Source: Viridibacterium sp047600765
GTDB lineage: Bacteria; Pseudomonadota; Gammaproteobacteria; Burkholderiales; Rhodocyclaceae
Assembly: GCA_047600765.1 (NCBI GenBank)
Contig: JASGKF010000001.1
Span: forward strand, 682,001-746,000
DNA: 64,000 nt
Direction of reading: 5' to 3'
The position numbers and the translations under genes are program-made. How positions within the stretch are numbered: the first letter of the stretch is position 1; each line of letters starts with the position of its first letter. Shown here piece after piece: positions 8,561 to 17,864 of the stretch. The notes under the pieces were generated by a model. It had not been told where the DNA came from, searched no databases, and saw nothing but the letters and a program-made list of their open reading frames with translations.

Positions 8561-9490
8561 TCAGGCGGGAGACACATTCCCCAGCAACACGTACTCCAGC
8601 AGTGCCTTCTGCACATGCAGGCGGTTCTCCGCCTCATCCCACACGACGCTCTGTGGTCCATCAATCACTTCGGCGCTGACCTCTTCGCCGCGGTGGGCGG
8701 GCAGACAATGCATGAACACGGCGCCCTTGTTGGCCACACGCATCATGTCGGCATCCACCTGGAAGTCGGCGAAGTCGCGTAGACGCTCTTCGTTCTCCGC
8801 TTCGAAGCCCATCGAGGTCCACACATCGGTAGTGATGATGTCGGCGCCTCTGGCGGCCTCCATCGGGTCGGCGAACTGTTCGAAGTTAGCTGTGCCGTAG
8901 AGACCCGCGCGTTCCGGCTCGACCTCATAGCCCGCTGGCGTGGATACATGCACGTTGAAGTCCAGCACCTCGGCAGCTTGCAGCCAGGTGTTGCAAACGT
9001 TGTTCGAGTCACCGATCCAGGCCACCGTCTTGCCCTGAATGGAGCCGTTGCGCTCGATCCAGGTGTAGATGTCGGCCATGATCTGGCAGGGGTGGTATTC
9101 GTTGGTCAGGCCATTGATGACCGGCACGCGCGAGTTCGCAGCGAAACGCTCGACGATGCCCTGCTCGAAAGTGCGGATCATGACCACGTCGGACATGCGC
9201 GAAATCACCTGCGCGGCATCCTCGACCGGCTCACCGCGACCCAATTGCGAGTCACGCGTGTTCAGGTAGATCGCCGAACCGCCCAGCTGGAACATGCCCG
9301 CCTCGAACGACAGACGCGTCCGTGTGCTGGCCTTTTCGAAAATCATGACCAGCGTGCGGTCGAACAGCGGGTGGTACGGTTCGTAGCGCTTGAACTTTTC
9401 CTTGATCCAGCGCGTGCGGGCAAACAGATGCTCGTACTCTTCGCGGCTGAAATCCTTGAACTGCAGGTAATGCTTGATGGGTGTCGTCAT
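8561..9490 (-). CDS. argF: Ornithine carbamoyltransferase, anabolic type
   Basis: 309 residues. The carbamoyl-phosphate motif STRTR is at 55-59, HPCQ occurs in NEYHPCQIMAD, and the ornithine/HCLPAHRGEEV motif lies near the C terminus. It makes citrulline from ornithine and carbamoyl phosphate in arginine synthesis. The ATG at 9490 begins MTTPIKHYLQFKDF. The 5' leader carries a terminator-like hairpin (see 9571-9597). DUF3579 and rpsT follow on the other side, a familiar betaproteobacterial neighbourhood. Confidence 0.95.
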   Translation of the reverse strand: MTTPIKHYLQFKDFSREEYEHLFARTRWIKEKFKRYEPYHPLFDRTLVMIFEKASTRTRLSFEAGMFQLGGSAIYLNTRDSQLGRGEPVEDAAQVISRMSDVVMIRTFEQGIVERFAANSRVPVINGLTNEYHPCQIMADIYTWIERNGSIQGKTVAWIGDSNNVCNTWLQAAEVLDFNVHVSTPAGYEVEPERAGLYGTANFEQFADPMEAARGADIITTDVWTSMGFEAENEERLRDFADFQVDADMMRVANKGAVFMHCLPAHRGEEVSAEVIDGPQSVVWDEAENRLHVQKALLEYVLLGNVSPA

Positions 9491-9570
9491 GGGTAATCCT
9501 GGCGCAGCGCAACAAGCGCGCGATCAGGCCTCGCATCATTTCTGTGCCCAAGCCTGATCCGCGAAGGCAC

Positions 9571-9597
9571 AAAAAACAAAAGCGGCCTCAATGCCGC
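9571..9597 (-). promoter_or_regulatory. Terminator-like hairpin in the argF leader (candidate attenuator)
   Basis: On the minus strand GCGGC-ATTGAG-GCCGC is followed by TTTTGTTTTTT, 80 bases upstream of the argF ATG, with a -10-like TAAACT at 9614-9609 just before it. No minus-strand gene ends here, so the hairpin may attenuate argF or end a small RNA. The remainder of 9491-9805 holds the divergent argF/DUF3579 promoters and no convincing ORF. Confidence 0.45.
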
Positions 9598-9805
9598 CAA
9601 GACAGAAGAGTTTAATGGAACGCCTTGCGAGCCGCCAGCCCCGCCACACCCGCCTCTCGCCAAGCCGCGCCAGGCCTCGCTGACGCGGCGGCATGACGCT
9701 TTCTGCTAAACTCCGGCTGTTGCGGTGCCGCAGTAGACAGACAACCGACAAGCAGGGTCGCCAAGCCTGAACGGCGCCAAGCACGGTGTTTGCTTAGAGC
9801 ACTGT

Positions 9806-10180
9806 ATGCACACGCAGATCCAACCGCATTCCAGCCCCCTGCCCTCAAGCCCGCCAGACGCGCTTCAGTTGCCCATGTCCGTAATCATCGCGAGCTTCAC
9901 CATCATCGGCAGAACACAAGACGGCAAGCAGTTCCGCCCCAGCGACTGGGCGGATCGCCTCTGCGGCATCATGTCCGTCTTCGGCGCGGACCGGAAAATG
10001 AAGTTCTCGCCTTACGTGCGCCCCGGCAGCCTACCGACGGGTGAGAAGTGCGTGATGGTCGACGTCCGCCTGCACAAACTCGAACCGCTGGCCTACAAGT
10101 TCCTCGTGAATTTCGCCAAGGACAATGAGCTGCAGGTGGTCTACGCCGAGGATGACCCGGCCTCCGGTGCCATCAACTGA
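9806..10180 (+). CDS. DUF3579 protein
   Basis: 124 residues. The region IGRTQDGKQFRPSDWADRLCGIMSVFG followed by YVRPGSLPTGEKCVMVDVRLHKLEPLAYKFLVNFA matches the betaproteobacterial DUF3579 family, whose members usually sit between argF and rpsT. The first 24 residues are Pro/Ser-rich and unlike the family, so the true start may be the in-frame Met at residue 24. Function unknown. Confidence 0.85.
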   Translation: MHTQIQPHSSPLPSSPPDALQLPMSVIIASFTIIGRTQDGKQFRPSDWADRLCGIMSVFGADRKMKFSPYVRPGSLPTGEKCVMVDVRLHKLEPLAYKFLVNFAKDNELQVVYAEDDPASGAIN

Positions 10181-10209
10181 TGGCATGAGCCCGGAGCGGG
10201 CAGCAACGC

Positions 10210-10238
10210 AAAAAGGCGATGCCAAGCATCGCCTTTTT
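10210..10238. terminator. Bidirectional terminator between DUF3579 and rpsT
   Basis: AAAAAGGCGATGC-CAA-GCATCGCCTTTTT, a perfect stem with A and T tails, between two convergent genes. Confidence 0.92.
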
Positions 10239-10281
10239 GTTTGCACTGCACTGCCCCGCCCGAAGGCAGGTCAGGCAAACA

Positions 10282-10557
10282 TCAAGCAGCCGAAGCGCCC
10301 AGTGCCTTGACGGCAGCGGACAGACGGCTCTTGTGACGAGCCGCGGCGTTCTTGTGAATGATGTTCTTGTCAGCAATGCTGTCGATGACGCTGACGGATT
10401 GCTGGAACACTTGTTGTGCAGCAGCCTTGTCGCCGGCTTCAACCGCTTTACGGACGGCCTTGATGGCCGTGCGCAGACGGGAGCGCAGACTGGTGTTGTG
10501 AGCACGGGCGGCATCGTTCTGACGTGCGCGCTTGCGAGCTTGGACCGTATTGGCCAT
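10282..10557 (-). CDS. rpsT: 30S ribosomal protein S20
   Basis: 91 residues beginning MANTVQARKRARQNDAARAHN and rich in Arg, Lys and Ala, as expected for the helical S20 protein that binds 16S rRNA early in 30S assembly. The ATG at 10557 is the homologous start; an upstream in-frame extension to 10674 lacks similarity. It is divergent from murJ, a pairing seen in many proteobacteria. Confidence 0.97.
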   Translation of the reverse strand: MANTVQARKRARQNDAARAHNTSLRSRLRTAIKAVRKAVEAGDKAAAQQVFQQSVSVIDSIADKNIIHKNAAARHKSRLSAAVKALGASAA

Positions 10558-10678
10558 GGTTATTCTTCCGGTTCGGTTTGACGAGAGCCGGCAATCATAA
10601 TTCAGCCGGTGTCGCTTTGCAAGCCCCCACCGCAGGCTATCATCCCCGCCACTCCCAGCTTCCCGCACGCTCATTTAA

Positions 10679-12223
10679 GTGAATCTGCTCAAGGCATTGG
10701 CCACGATCAGCGGCCTGACCCTGCTGTCCCGCATCCTCGGGCTCGTTCGCGAGGTCCTGATCGCCAACATCTTCGGTGCCGGCCTGTTGACGGATGCCTT
10801 CAATGTGGCCTTCCGCCTGCCCAATCTGTTGCGGCGCCTGTTTGCTGAAGGCGCTTTCTCGCAGGCATTCGTGCCCATCCTGTCGGAATACCGCACGCAG
10901 CGCAGTGAAGCCGAAACCCGCACGCTGATCAATCGTGTGGCGACCTTGCTGGGCGTCATCGTCCTGTTGATCACCGTACTCGGCGTATTGGGTGCCCCCT
11001 TGATCATCCACGCAACGGCAAGCGGCTTCGCCAGCCAGCCGGAAAAATTCGCGCTGACGGTCGAGCTGACCCGCGTGACCTTCCCCTACATCTTCTTCAT
11101 GGCGATGGTGGCGCTGTCAGCGGGCGTGCTGAACACCTGGAGTCATTTCTCCATCCCGGCCGTCACGCCCGTCCTGCTCAATGTCGCCATGATCGTCATG
11201 GCCCTGTTCGCAGCGCCCTGGTTCGACAAACCGGTCACCGCCCTGGCTTGGGGCGCCTTCATCGGTGGCTGCCTGCAACTGGCCATCCAGATTCCCGCGC
11301 TGGCACGCATCGGCATGCTGCCGCGATTCGATCTGCATTTCCGCGACCCGGGCGTGCTGCGCATCCTCAAGCTGATGGGGCCGGCCACGCTGGGTGTTTC
11401 GGTTGCGCAGATCAGTCTGCTGATCAATACGGCATTTGCCTCCTGGCTACCGACCGGCAGCGTGTCATGGCTGACCTATGCAGATCGGCTGATGGAGTTT
11501 CCGGCCGGTCTGCTGGGCGTCGCATTGGGGACCATCCTGCTGCCCAGCCTGTCCAGGCTGAACGCAGCGGGCGACAAAGAGGCCTTCTCAAGCATGCTCG
11601 ACTGGGGTCTGCGGCTGGCCATGCTGCTGACCCTGCCGGCTGCGCTGGCGATGTGCATCCTGTCAGTGCCTCTGACCTCAACCCTGTTCCAGCACGGCGC
11701 TTTTACCGCGGCCGATGTCATGCAGACGCGGCAAGCCCTGATCGCATACACCGTCGGGCTGAGCGGGCTCATTCTCGTGAAGATCCTCGCTCCAGCCTTC
11801 TACTCGCGACAAGACATACGCACACCCTTGCGCTTCGCCATCATCTCCTTGTTCGCCACCCAGCTCATGAACGTGCTGTTCGTGATGATCGGTCCGCTGC
11901 GGCACGCCGGCCTGGCCCTCTCCATCGGGCTTGCCGCCAGTCTCAATGCCCTGCTGCTGTACCGTGGCCTGCGCCGCAAAGAGGTCTTCACGCCACTACC
12001 CGGCTGGTGGGCATTCAGCGGAAAGCTCCTGCTGGCACTGGGCGTGATGGGCCTCGTGCTGTGGTTCGCCATGGGCGCCGAGCAAACCTGGCTGCACATT
12101 CCGACAAGCCAGCGTCTGCTGTGGCTGCTTGGACTCACGGTCGCCGGCGCTGGCAGTTACTTCGCCACGCTGTTTGCACTGGGCTTCCGTCTTGCGGACT
12201 TCAAGCGCCGCGGCGCAAGCTGA
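10679..12223 (+). CDS. murJ: Lipid II flippase MurJ
   Basis: 514 residues with about 14 hydrophobic segments. The N terminus LLKALATISGLTLLSRILGLVREVLIA and the motif GAGLLTDAFNVAFRLPNLLRRLFAEGAFSQAFVP are diagnostic of MurJ/MviN of the MOP superfamily. It flips lipid II across the inner membrane for peptidoglycan synthesis. The start is GTG at 10679. A strong terminator follows 8 bp after the stop. Confidence 0.95.
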   Translation: MNLLKALATISGLTLLSRILGLVREVLIANIFGAGLLTDAFNVAFRLPNLLRRLFAEGAFSQAFVPILSEYRTQRSEAETRTLINRVATLLGVIVLLITVLGVLGAPLIIHATASGFASQPEKFALTVELTRVTFPYIFFMAMVALSAGVLNTWSHFSIPAVTPVLLNVAMIVMALFAAPWFDKPVTALAWGAFIGGCLQLAIQIPALARIGMLPRFDLHFRDPGVLRILKLMGPATLGVSVAQISLLINTAFASWLPTGSVSWLTYADRLMEFPAGLLGVALGTILLPSLSRLNAAGDKEAFSSMLDWGLRLAMLLTLPAALAMCILSVPLTSTLFQHGAFTAADVMQTRQALIAYTVGLSGLILVKILAPAFYSRQDIRTPLRFAIISLFATQLMNVLFVMIGPLRHAGLALSIGLAASLNALLLYRGLRRKEVFTPLPGWWAFSGKLLLALGVMGLVLWFAMGAEQTWLHIPTSQRLLWLLGLTVAGAGSYFATLFALGFRLADFKRRGAS

Positions 12224-12230
12224 TAAAAAA

Positions 12231-12258
12231 CAAACGGGGCCGCAGCCCCGTTTGGTTT
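12231..12258. terminator. Bidirectional terminator between murJ and adk
   Basis: CAAACGGGGC-CGCA-GCCCCGTTTG stem with a T-rich right side and an AAAAAAC left side, between convergent genes. Confidence 0.9.
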
Positions 12259-12277
12259 TCCTGCGCTCAGATCACGG

Positions 12278-12937
12278 TCATGCGCCACGCAAGGCGGCAA
12301 ACGCCGACTTCGTGACGTCCTCAACCTTGCCGAGACCGGAGATGCGCGCATAGCGCGGTGCGTTGAGATCGCCCGTACCCGCCCAGTCGGAATAGTAGGC
12401 AACCAGCGGCTTGGTCTGCGAGTGATAGACGTCGAGGCGCTTCTTCACGACCTCTTCCTTGTCATCATCACGCTGCACCAGATCTTCACCGGTTTCGTCA
12501 TCCTTGCCGGCCATCTTGGGCGGGTTGAACTTGACGTGATAGGTACGACCGGAAGCCGGATGCACACGGCGACCACTCATGCGCTCGACAATTTCGCCAT
12601 CGGGCACGGCAATTTCGAGCACCACATCCAGCTTCACGCCTGAAGCCTTGAGTGCATCGGCCTGCGGCAGAGTGCGCGGGAAACCGTCGAACATGTAGCC
12701 CTTGGCACAGTCCGGCTGTTCGAGGCGCTCCTTGACGAGGCCGATGATGATGTCATCCGACACCAGCTGGCCAGCATCCATCACGGCCTTGGCGGCCAGC
12801 CCCAGCGGCGTGCCCGCCTTGACGGCCGCGCGCAGCATGTCACCGGTCGAGATCTGCGGAATGCCGAAGGTCTCGGAAATGTATTTGGCCTGCGTGCCCT
12901 TGCCCGCCCCCGGCGGTCCCAACAAGATCAGACGCAT
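12278..12937 (-). CDS. adk: Adenylate kinase
   Basis: 219 residues. The P-loop GPPGAGKGT is at 7-15, the NMP-binding ISTGDMLR follows, and GFPRTLPQADAL and the LID region RVHPASGRTYHVKFNPP are intact. It interconverts ATP, AMP and ADP. The LID is the long bacterial form without four zinc-binding cysteines. It lies 30 bp downstream of kdsB, as the last gene of the lpxK-Trm112-kdsB-adk run. Confidence 0.97.
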   Translation of the reverse strand: MRLILLGPPGAGKGTQAKYISETFGIPQISTGDMLRAAVKAGTPLGLAAKAVMDAGQLVSDDIIIGLVKERLEQPDCAKGYMFDGFPRTLPQADALKASGVKLDVVLEIAVPDGEIVERMSGRRVHPASGRTYHVKFNPPKMAGKDDETGEDLVQRDDDKEEVVKKRLDVYHSQTKPLVAYYSDWAGTGDLNAPRYARISGLGKVEDVTKSAFAALRGA

Positions 12938-12967
12938 GTGTGCTCTCCCCTCAGATGACAGGCTGGC

Positions 12968-13735
12968 TCAGCCTGCAGAATTCGTGAAAACAGCGCGCAC
13001 GCGCGCCAGGTCTTGCGGCGTATCCACGCCACCGGGCGGAGCTGCATCGAGCAGCTCTACGCGGATTTTGTAACCATGCCAGAGCGCACGCAGCTGCTCC
13101 AGCATCTCGATCTGTTCGTATGGCGACGGCGCCAGCTGCGCGTAAGCGCGCAGGAACCCCGCACGATACGCATACAGGCCGACATGGCGCAACACGGGCA
13201 ATCCTGCAGGCAGGGCCTGCGGCCCGCTGGCAAAAGCATCGCGCGGCCAGGGCATCGGCGCGCGCGAAAAATACATGGCGCGCCCCGCCGCGTCGCGAAC
13301 CAGCTTGACGACCGCCGGGTTGAGGAAATCTTCGAGCTCATGAATCGCATGACCCGCGGTCGCGATGGCGGCTTCGGTGTCCTGTTCGAGTGCCGCAGCA
13401 GCCAGGCGGATGATAGCCGGCTCGATCAGGGGCTCATCGCCCTGCACATTCACAACGATCTCTGCATCGCTCCAGCCCAGGCGATCGACGACCTCGCCCA
13501 ATCTGTCAGTCCCGCTGGGATGATCTTCGCGCGTCATCAGCACCTTGCCACCAGCCGCCTCGACGGCCGCGGCCACGTCGGGATGATCGGCCGCGACCCA
13601 CACCTCACCGGCACCGGCTTGCAAGGCACGCTCCATGACGCGCACGACCATGGGCTTGCCGGCAATGTCGGCCAGCGGCTTGGCAGGCAGGCGCGACGAC
13701 GCGTAACGCGCCGGAATGACGACCTTGAACGTCAC
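12968..13735 (-). CDS. kdsB: 3-deoxy-manno-octulosonate (CMP-KDO) cytidylyltransferase
   Basis: 255 residues. FKVVIPARYASSRLPAKPLADIAGKPM at the N terminus is the nucleotidyltransferase signature, and VNVQGDEPLIEP is the metal/substrate motif. It activates KDO with CTP for lipid A-KDO assembly. The start is GTG at 13735, overlapping the Trm112-like stop by 4 bp. The operon with lpxK is a standard LPS arrangement. Confidence 0.95.
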   Translation of the reverse strand: MTFKVVIPARYASSRLPAKPLADIAGKPMVVRVMERALQAGAGEVWVAADHPDVAAAVEAAGGKVLMTREDHPSGTDRLGEVVDRLGWSDAEIVVNVQGDEPLIEPAIIRLAAAALEQDTEAAIATAGHAIHELEDFLNPAVVKLVRDAAGRAMYFSRAPMPWPRDAFASGPQALPAGLPVLRHVGLYAYRAGFLRAYAQLAPSPYEQIEMLEQLRALWHGYKIRVELLDAAPPGGVDTPQDLARVRAVFTNSAG

Positions 13736-13914
13736 TGCTGCGCTTCGTCGGGCGTGAGCTCGCGCGCTTCGTCGGCGAGCATGACCGGGATGCCGTCGCG
13801 GATGGCGTAAGCCAGGCGACAGGGACGGCAGACGAGCTCATGCGCCTCGCGCCGATGATCGAGCGGCCCCTTGCAGACGGGACAAACGAGGATATCAAGC
13901 AGTTTGGGGTCCAT
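13732..13914 (-). CDS. Trm112-family small zinc-binding protein (YcaR-like)
   Basis: 60 residues, LLDILVCPVCKGPLDH ... ELVCRPCRLAYAIRDGIPVML. The two CxxC pairs fit a zinc ribbon as in Trm112/YcaR. Bacterial members nearly always sit between lpxK and kdsB, as here; their function is unclear. The start overlaps the lpxK end by 20 bp and the stop overlaps kdsB by 4 bp, so translation is tightly coupled. Confidence 0.9.
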   Translation of the reverse strand: MDPKLLDILVCPVCKGPLDHRREAHELVCRPCRLAYAIRDGIPVMLADEARELTPDEAQQ

Positions 13915-14917
13915 GCGATCGCTTCAAAAGGGGCTCAAGGAACGTCAGGTCAACGTCGGCATCCACTGGCAGCACCCAGGTTTCCTGTGGCGCCAAGCCG
14001 GCGCATTTTATCGCATCCTTCTCCGTCATCAGGAGAGCATCCGCACCGTCGAGTGCCAGATCGCTGCTCGCATAAGGATGATGGTCAGGGAATGCCTCGA
14101 AGGCGGCCAGTGACAAACCCATGGCCTGCAAGGTCTCGCGAAAGCGTTCGGGGCGACCGATGCCGGCCAGCGCCTTGAGCCGCAGTCCGGCGAAGTCGGC
14201 TGCCGAACGCGTCTGCGAGGGATCGTCGAGCCGGTAGAAGCGCCCCGCCCGCAAACTGAGACTGGCGCGCGGAATCGCCGGCAGGCGCGCGGCAAGGCCT
14301 GCACTCACAGCACCGTGCAACAGCAGCAGCTGCGCCGACGCGAGGCGGGATAACGGCTCGCGCAGCGGCCCTGCTGGCAGAGGCAGGGCGTTGCCCAGCA
14401 CACTTTCATCGAGAACCACCACTTCCACATCGCGCGCCAACCGGTAGTGCTGCAAGCCATCGTCGCTGACCAGGACATTCACGTCCGGATGCGCTGCCAG
14501 CAATGCCCGGGCCACAGCAACCCGGTCCCGTCCTATCCAGACGGGGACGCCAGTTCGGCGCGCCATCAACAGGGGCTCGTCCCCCACTTCGCTGGCTTTC
14601 GATTGCGACAACACGGCAGCCGGTCCGCTCAGCGTGCCGCCATAGCCCCGCGACAGGATGCCGGGGCGCCAGCCTGCACGCTGCAAGCGATCCACAACGG
14701 CAAGCACGGTCGGCGTCTTGCCACTGCCGCCCACGGCAATGTTGCCGACGATGACGACGGGCACCGGGACGCGTTCAACTGTGAGCCAGCCCAGCCGGTA
14801 GGCCAGACGACGGCAGGCAACAATCAGAGCGAAACAGGCCGACAGCGGCAACCAAGGCCAGACGCGCCAGCCGCGATCAGCCCACCAGGCGGGCGCCGAA
14901 CGGGGAAGGCTAGCCAT
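13895..14917 (-). CDS. lpxK: Tetraacyldisaccharide 4'-kinase
   Basis: 340 residues. An N-terminal hydrophobic segment (LPLSACFALIVACRRLAY) anchors it to the inner membrane and the P-loop lies in IVGNIAVGGSGKTPT (about residues 56-70). LSRGYGG and SDDGLQHY are LpxK family motifs. It phosphorylates the 4' position of the lipid A precursor. The gene begins 17 bp after exbD ends. Confidence 0.95.
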   Translation of the reverse strand: MASLPRSAPAWWADRGWRVWPWLPLSACFALIVACRRLAYRLGWLTVERVPVPVVIVGNIAVGGSGKTPTVLAVVDRLQRAGWRPGILSRGYGGTLSGPAAVLSQSKASEVGDEPLLMARRTGVPVWIGRDRVAVARALLAAHPDVNVLVSDDGLQHYRLARDVEVVVLDESVLGNALPLPAGPLREPLSRLASAQLLLLHGAVSAGLAARLPAIPRASLSLRAGRFYRLDDPSQTRSAADFAGLRLKALAGIGRPERFRETLQAMGLSLAAFEAFPDHHPYASSDLALDGADALLMTEKDAIKCAGLAPQETWVLPVDADVDLTFLEPLLKRSHGPQTA

Positions 14918-14934
14918 ACCAGGCCGGCGAGCGC

Positions 14935-15354
14935 TCAGCGCCCGGCCTGGGTGGCGAAGGAAACGTAGGGCAGACCGGCGCGCTGCGCGGCCTGCATGAC
15001 GTCGATGACGCGCTGGTGCGGCGTCTGTGCATCCGCGTTGATGACGATGACCGGCGGTTTGGTCGCGCCCTCAGGGGCCGCGCGCTTGAGAACGTCGGCA
15101 ATCGCATCGACTTCCTTGCTGGCCACGGGCACGCGGTTGATGAGGATCTCGCCGCGTGCGGTGACGACCACGTCGATCTCGGGCGACTTGTCCTGGTTGG
15201 TCTTGGCGTCTGCCGTGGGCAGGTTGATCTCCAGACCCGAGAAGCGCGAGTAGGTGGTGGTCAGCATCAGGAAGATGATGATCACCAACAGCACGTCGAT
15301 CAGCGGGATCAGGTTGATCTCGAGATCTTCGCGGGAACGACCGCGGAAGTTCAT
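14935..15354 (-). CDS. exbD: ExbD/TolR-family biopolymer transport protein
   Basis: 139 residues from the ATG at 15354 (MNFRGRSREDLEINLIPLID). One transmembrane helix (LIPLIDVLLVIIIFLMLTTTY) carries the conserved Asp near residue 20 that takes part in proton flow, followed by a periplasmic domain. With the adjacent ExbB it should energise TonB-dependent or related outer-membrane processes. In many betaproteobacteria this pair stands directly upstream of lpxK. The apparent in-frame join to exbB is caused by the indel described there. Confidence 0.92.
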   Translation of the reverse strand: MNFRGRSREDLEINLIPLIDVLLVIIIFLMLTTTYSRFSGLEINLPTADAKTNQDKSPEIDVVVTARGEILINRVPVASKEVDAIADVLKRAAPEGATKPPVIVINADAQTPHQRVIDVMQAAQRAGLPYVSFATQAGR

Positions 15355-15987
15355 CAGCGCTCCTGCTTGGGCTGGGTGCGGCGCTCGCCGTGGATCACGT
15401 CGAACGAGGCGGATGGCCTGCTGTTCCATATCGAGGATGATGCTGTCGACCTGGGCGCGGTAGTGGCGGTACGCGATCAGCGAGGGGATCGCGATCATCA
15501 GGGCGAAGCCGGTGTTGTAGAGCGCCACCGAAATACCGTGCGCCAGCTGTTGCGGGTCGGTGCCGCCGCCCGTGGGATTCTGTGCGCCGAACAGTTCGAT
15601 CATGCCGATCACGGTGCCGAACAGGCCCATCAGCGGGCTGACCGTCGCAATGGTGCCCAGCGTCGTCAGGAAGCGCTCCAGGTCGTGCGCCACGGCGCGG
15701 CCGGCTTCTTCGATGGATTCCTTCATCACTTCGCGCGTCGAGCGCACGTTGCGCAGACCGGCAGCCAGCACACGGCCGAGCGGCGAATGACCATGCACGC
15801 GCTTGATCAGGTCATCGCTGACGCCACCCTGGCGCAGCTCACCGATCAGCTTTTCAAGGAAACCCGGCGGCACGATGACCGAGCGACGCAGGGAAATGGC
15901 CCGTTCGATGATGAGGGCCAGCGAGATCACCGATGCCAGCAACAGAAAGTAGATGGGCCAACCGGCAGCGCGGATGATTTCCAGCAC
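15354..15987 (-). CDS. exbB: ExbB/TolQ-family proton channel, frame broken by one extra base
   Basis: About 210 residues with three hydrophobic segments: an N-terminal one, TLGTIATVSPLMGLFGTVIGMIELF and ISVALYNTGFALMIAIPSLIAY. As given, the frame shifts at 15399-15405 (plus strand GTCGAAC) and runs into exbD, giving an apparent fusion. Removing one A yields a C terminus LVDVIHGERRTQPKQER and a TGA overlapping the exbD ATG (TGATG), the normal layout. I prefer GTG at 15987, seven bases after GGAG, to TTG at 15993. Confidence 0.9.
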
Positions 15988-16399
15988 GAGCAAACTCCAG
16001 TGATCATTCGAGCGCGAGACTTTAGCCTTTCATGCAGTCGCGCGGCAAGGGCGATTAGCCAGACGGGGACGTTGCAACAAGACAGGACGCGTCTCCGGCG
16101 CGTCTCTCGGGCCTGAGCGAGGGGGCGTTGCCGGGGGACAACCCGAGTGCTGCTTTTGCCGTCAGTGTGACAATCCACAAAATCTGTGGACAACTGTGTG
16201 GGTAGCTTTTGGACGTATGCGCCAAGTAGGTGTCGCAGAAGGATTTTTGATACGGCGATCAAAAATTAAGCTACGGTTACAGTCGTTAAAAATCATATAC
16301 TTATACATTCGCAAATCTGTGAACCGCGAATTTCCCCCAACCTGGTGCCAGCGCGCTATCGCACGCTGCACAAGAATGGGAAATCGCTAGAATCCGGCG
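15988..16399. other. AT-rich intergenic region with DnaA-box-like inverted repeat
   Basis: The 412 bp between divergent exbB and xseA contain no convincing gene. From 16140 onward they become AT-rich. A perfect inverted repeat TCCACA-AAATC-TGTGGA spans 16174-16190; its right arm begins TGTGGACAA (16185-16193), one base from a DnaA box on the opposite strand. The left part (16029-16140) shows no clear feature. Promoters for both genes should lie here. Confidence 0.4.
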
Positions 16400-17762
16400 A
16401 TGAATTCCCAGCAGAACAATGTCGCCAGCGTCGGCAACCCGCCCGTACCCGTGTCGGAATTTGTCCGACGGATACGCCTGCACCTGGAACAGGGCCTCCC
16501 CCTGGGCTGGATCCGCGGCGAAATCTCCAGTCTGACGCGTGCCGCCTCCGGGCACCTTTACTTCACTCTCAAGGACAGCGACGCCCAGCTGCGTTGCACG
16601 ATGTGGCGCAACCGTGCGCAGTTGCTGGCCTTTCAGCTGCGTGAAGGCATGCAGGTCGAGGTACGCGCCCAGATCACGGTCTACGAGCCGCGTGGCGACT
16701 TGCAACTGTCGGTCGAACAGCATCCGCCAGGCCGGCATGGGCAATCTGTTCGAAGCCTTCATGCGCCTCAAAGCCCGACTCGAAGCCGAAGGGCTGTTCG
16801 ACGCTGCCCGCAAACGCCCGCTGCCGCGTCTGCCGCGCTGCATCGGCCTTGTGACCTCTCCGCAGGCCGCCGCCCTGCACGATGTGTTGACGACGCTGCG
16901 CCGGCGCGCACCCGGCCTGCAGATCGTGCTCTACCCGACGCGGGTGCAAGGCGATGGCGCCGCGGCCGAGATTGCCGCCGCCATCGAAAGCGCGGGCCAG
17001 CGGCGCGACCTGGACTATTGCGAAGCCCTGATCGTCTGCCGTGGCGGCGGCAGTCTCGAAGACCTGTGGGCCTTCAACGAAGAGCCTGTGGTGCGGGCCG
17101 TGTATGCCTGCCCCCTGCCCGTCATCAGCGGCGTCGGGCATGAAACCGACGTCACTCTGACCGACTTCGTTGCCGACCTGCGTGCCGCCACACCCACAGC
17201 GGCCGCCGAACAGATCAGCACCGGCATCGCCGCTTTGCGCGAAACGCTGGACATGACCAGTACGGCGCTGCAACGCGCCACCGCGCAGAAGCTGCAGCGC
17301 GCCGCGCAAGGCATCGACCTGCTGGACCACCGCCTGCTCCATCCGCGTACGCGCCTTGCTACCGGTGAAGCACGACTGTCGCAACTCGCCATGCGCCTGC
17401 TGCGCAACCGGACCGCACAGCAGCACCGACTCACGCAGCGGCTCACCATCGTCGCCGGTCGCCTGCAGCAACACCTGCCTGACACGCAACCCCGCTACAC
17501 CCGGCTGCAGTCGCTGGCACGTCGCATGCAGCACGCCCGCGAACGACAGCACCAGACCCGGCAGCAGCGCCTCGAACATCTTGCCGCGGCCTTCGGTCAC
17601 CTGGATCCGCGCCAGATCATGCAACGGGGATACGCCATCGTGCGCAGCGCCGATGGCGGCATCGTCCGCGATGCCACAGGCCTGCAAACGGATGACGCAG
17701 TCACACTGCAATTCGCTGCAGGCAGCGCGCAGGCGAAGATCACCCGGGTCGACAGGAAATGA
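16400..17762 (+). CDS. xseA: Exodeoxyribonuclease VII large subunit, frame broken by one extra base
   Basis: XseA with XseB degrades single-stranded DNA to oligonucleotides. The N-terminal OB fold (EFVRRIRLHLEQGLPLGWIRGEISSLTRAASGHLYFTLKD) reads from the ATG at 16400. At 16712-16718 the sequence GTCGAAC shifts the frame; removing one A gives QLSVDSIRQAGMGNLFEAF and a 453-residue protein, matching the family length. The catalytic region includes LVTSPQAAALHDVL, VCRGGGSLEDLWAFNEE and SGVGHETDVTLTDFVADLRA. C-terminal coiled-coil repeats follow. Confidence 0.93.
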
Positions 17763-17864
17763 CCATGGCGCCAACGCGGACTCGACCGTCACGCAGATTG
17801 TCAGCCCCCGGAACTCCCGACTAAAATGCTCAGGTTTTCCGACCCCCAATCAAGGAGTAACAAC

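Noticed and set aside
9536..9784. An 82-codon minus-strand ORF in the argF leader
   Set aside because: It runs through the leader hairpin, lacks a Shine-Dalgarno and has random Arg/Leu-rich composition.
14935..15993. A single 352-codon ExbB-ExbD fusion protein
   Set aside because: The join follows an extra base at GTCGAAC (15399-15405). Correcting it gives a normal ExbB end and a TGATG junction with exbD.
16196..16390. A 64-codon ORF before xseA
   Set aside because: No family features and no ribosome site; it spans AT-rich promoter DNA.
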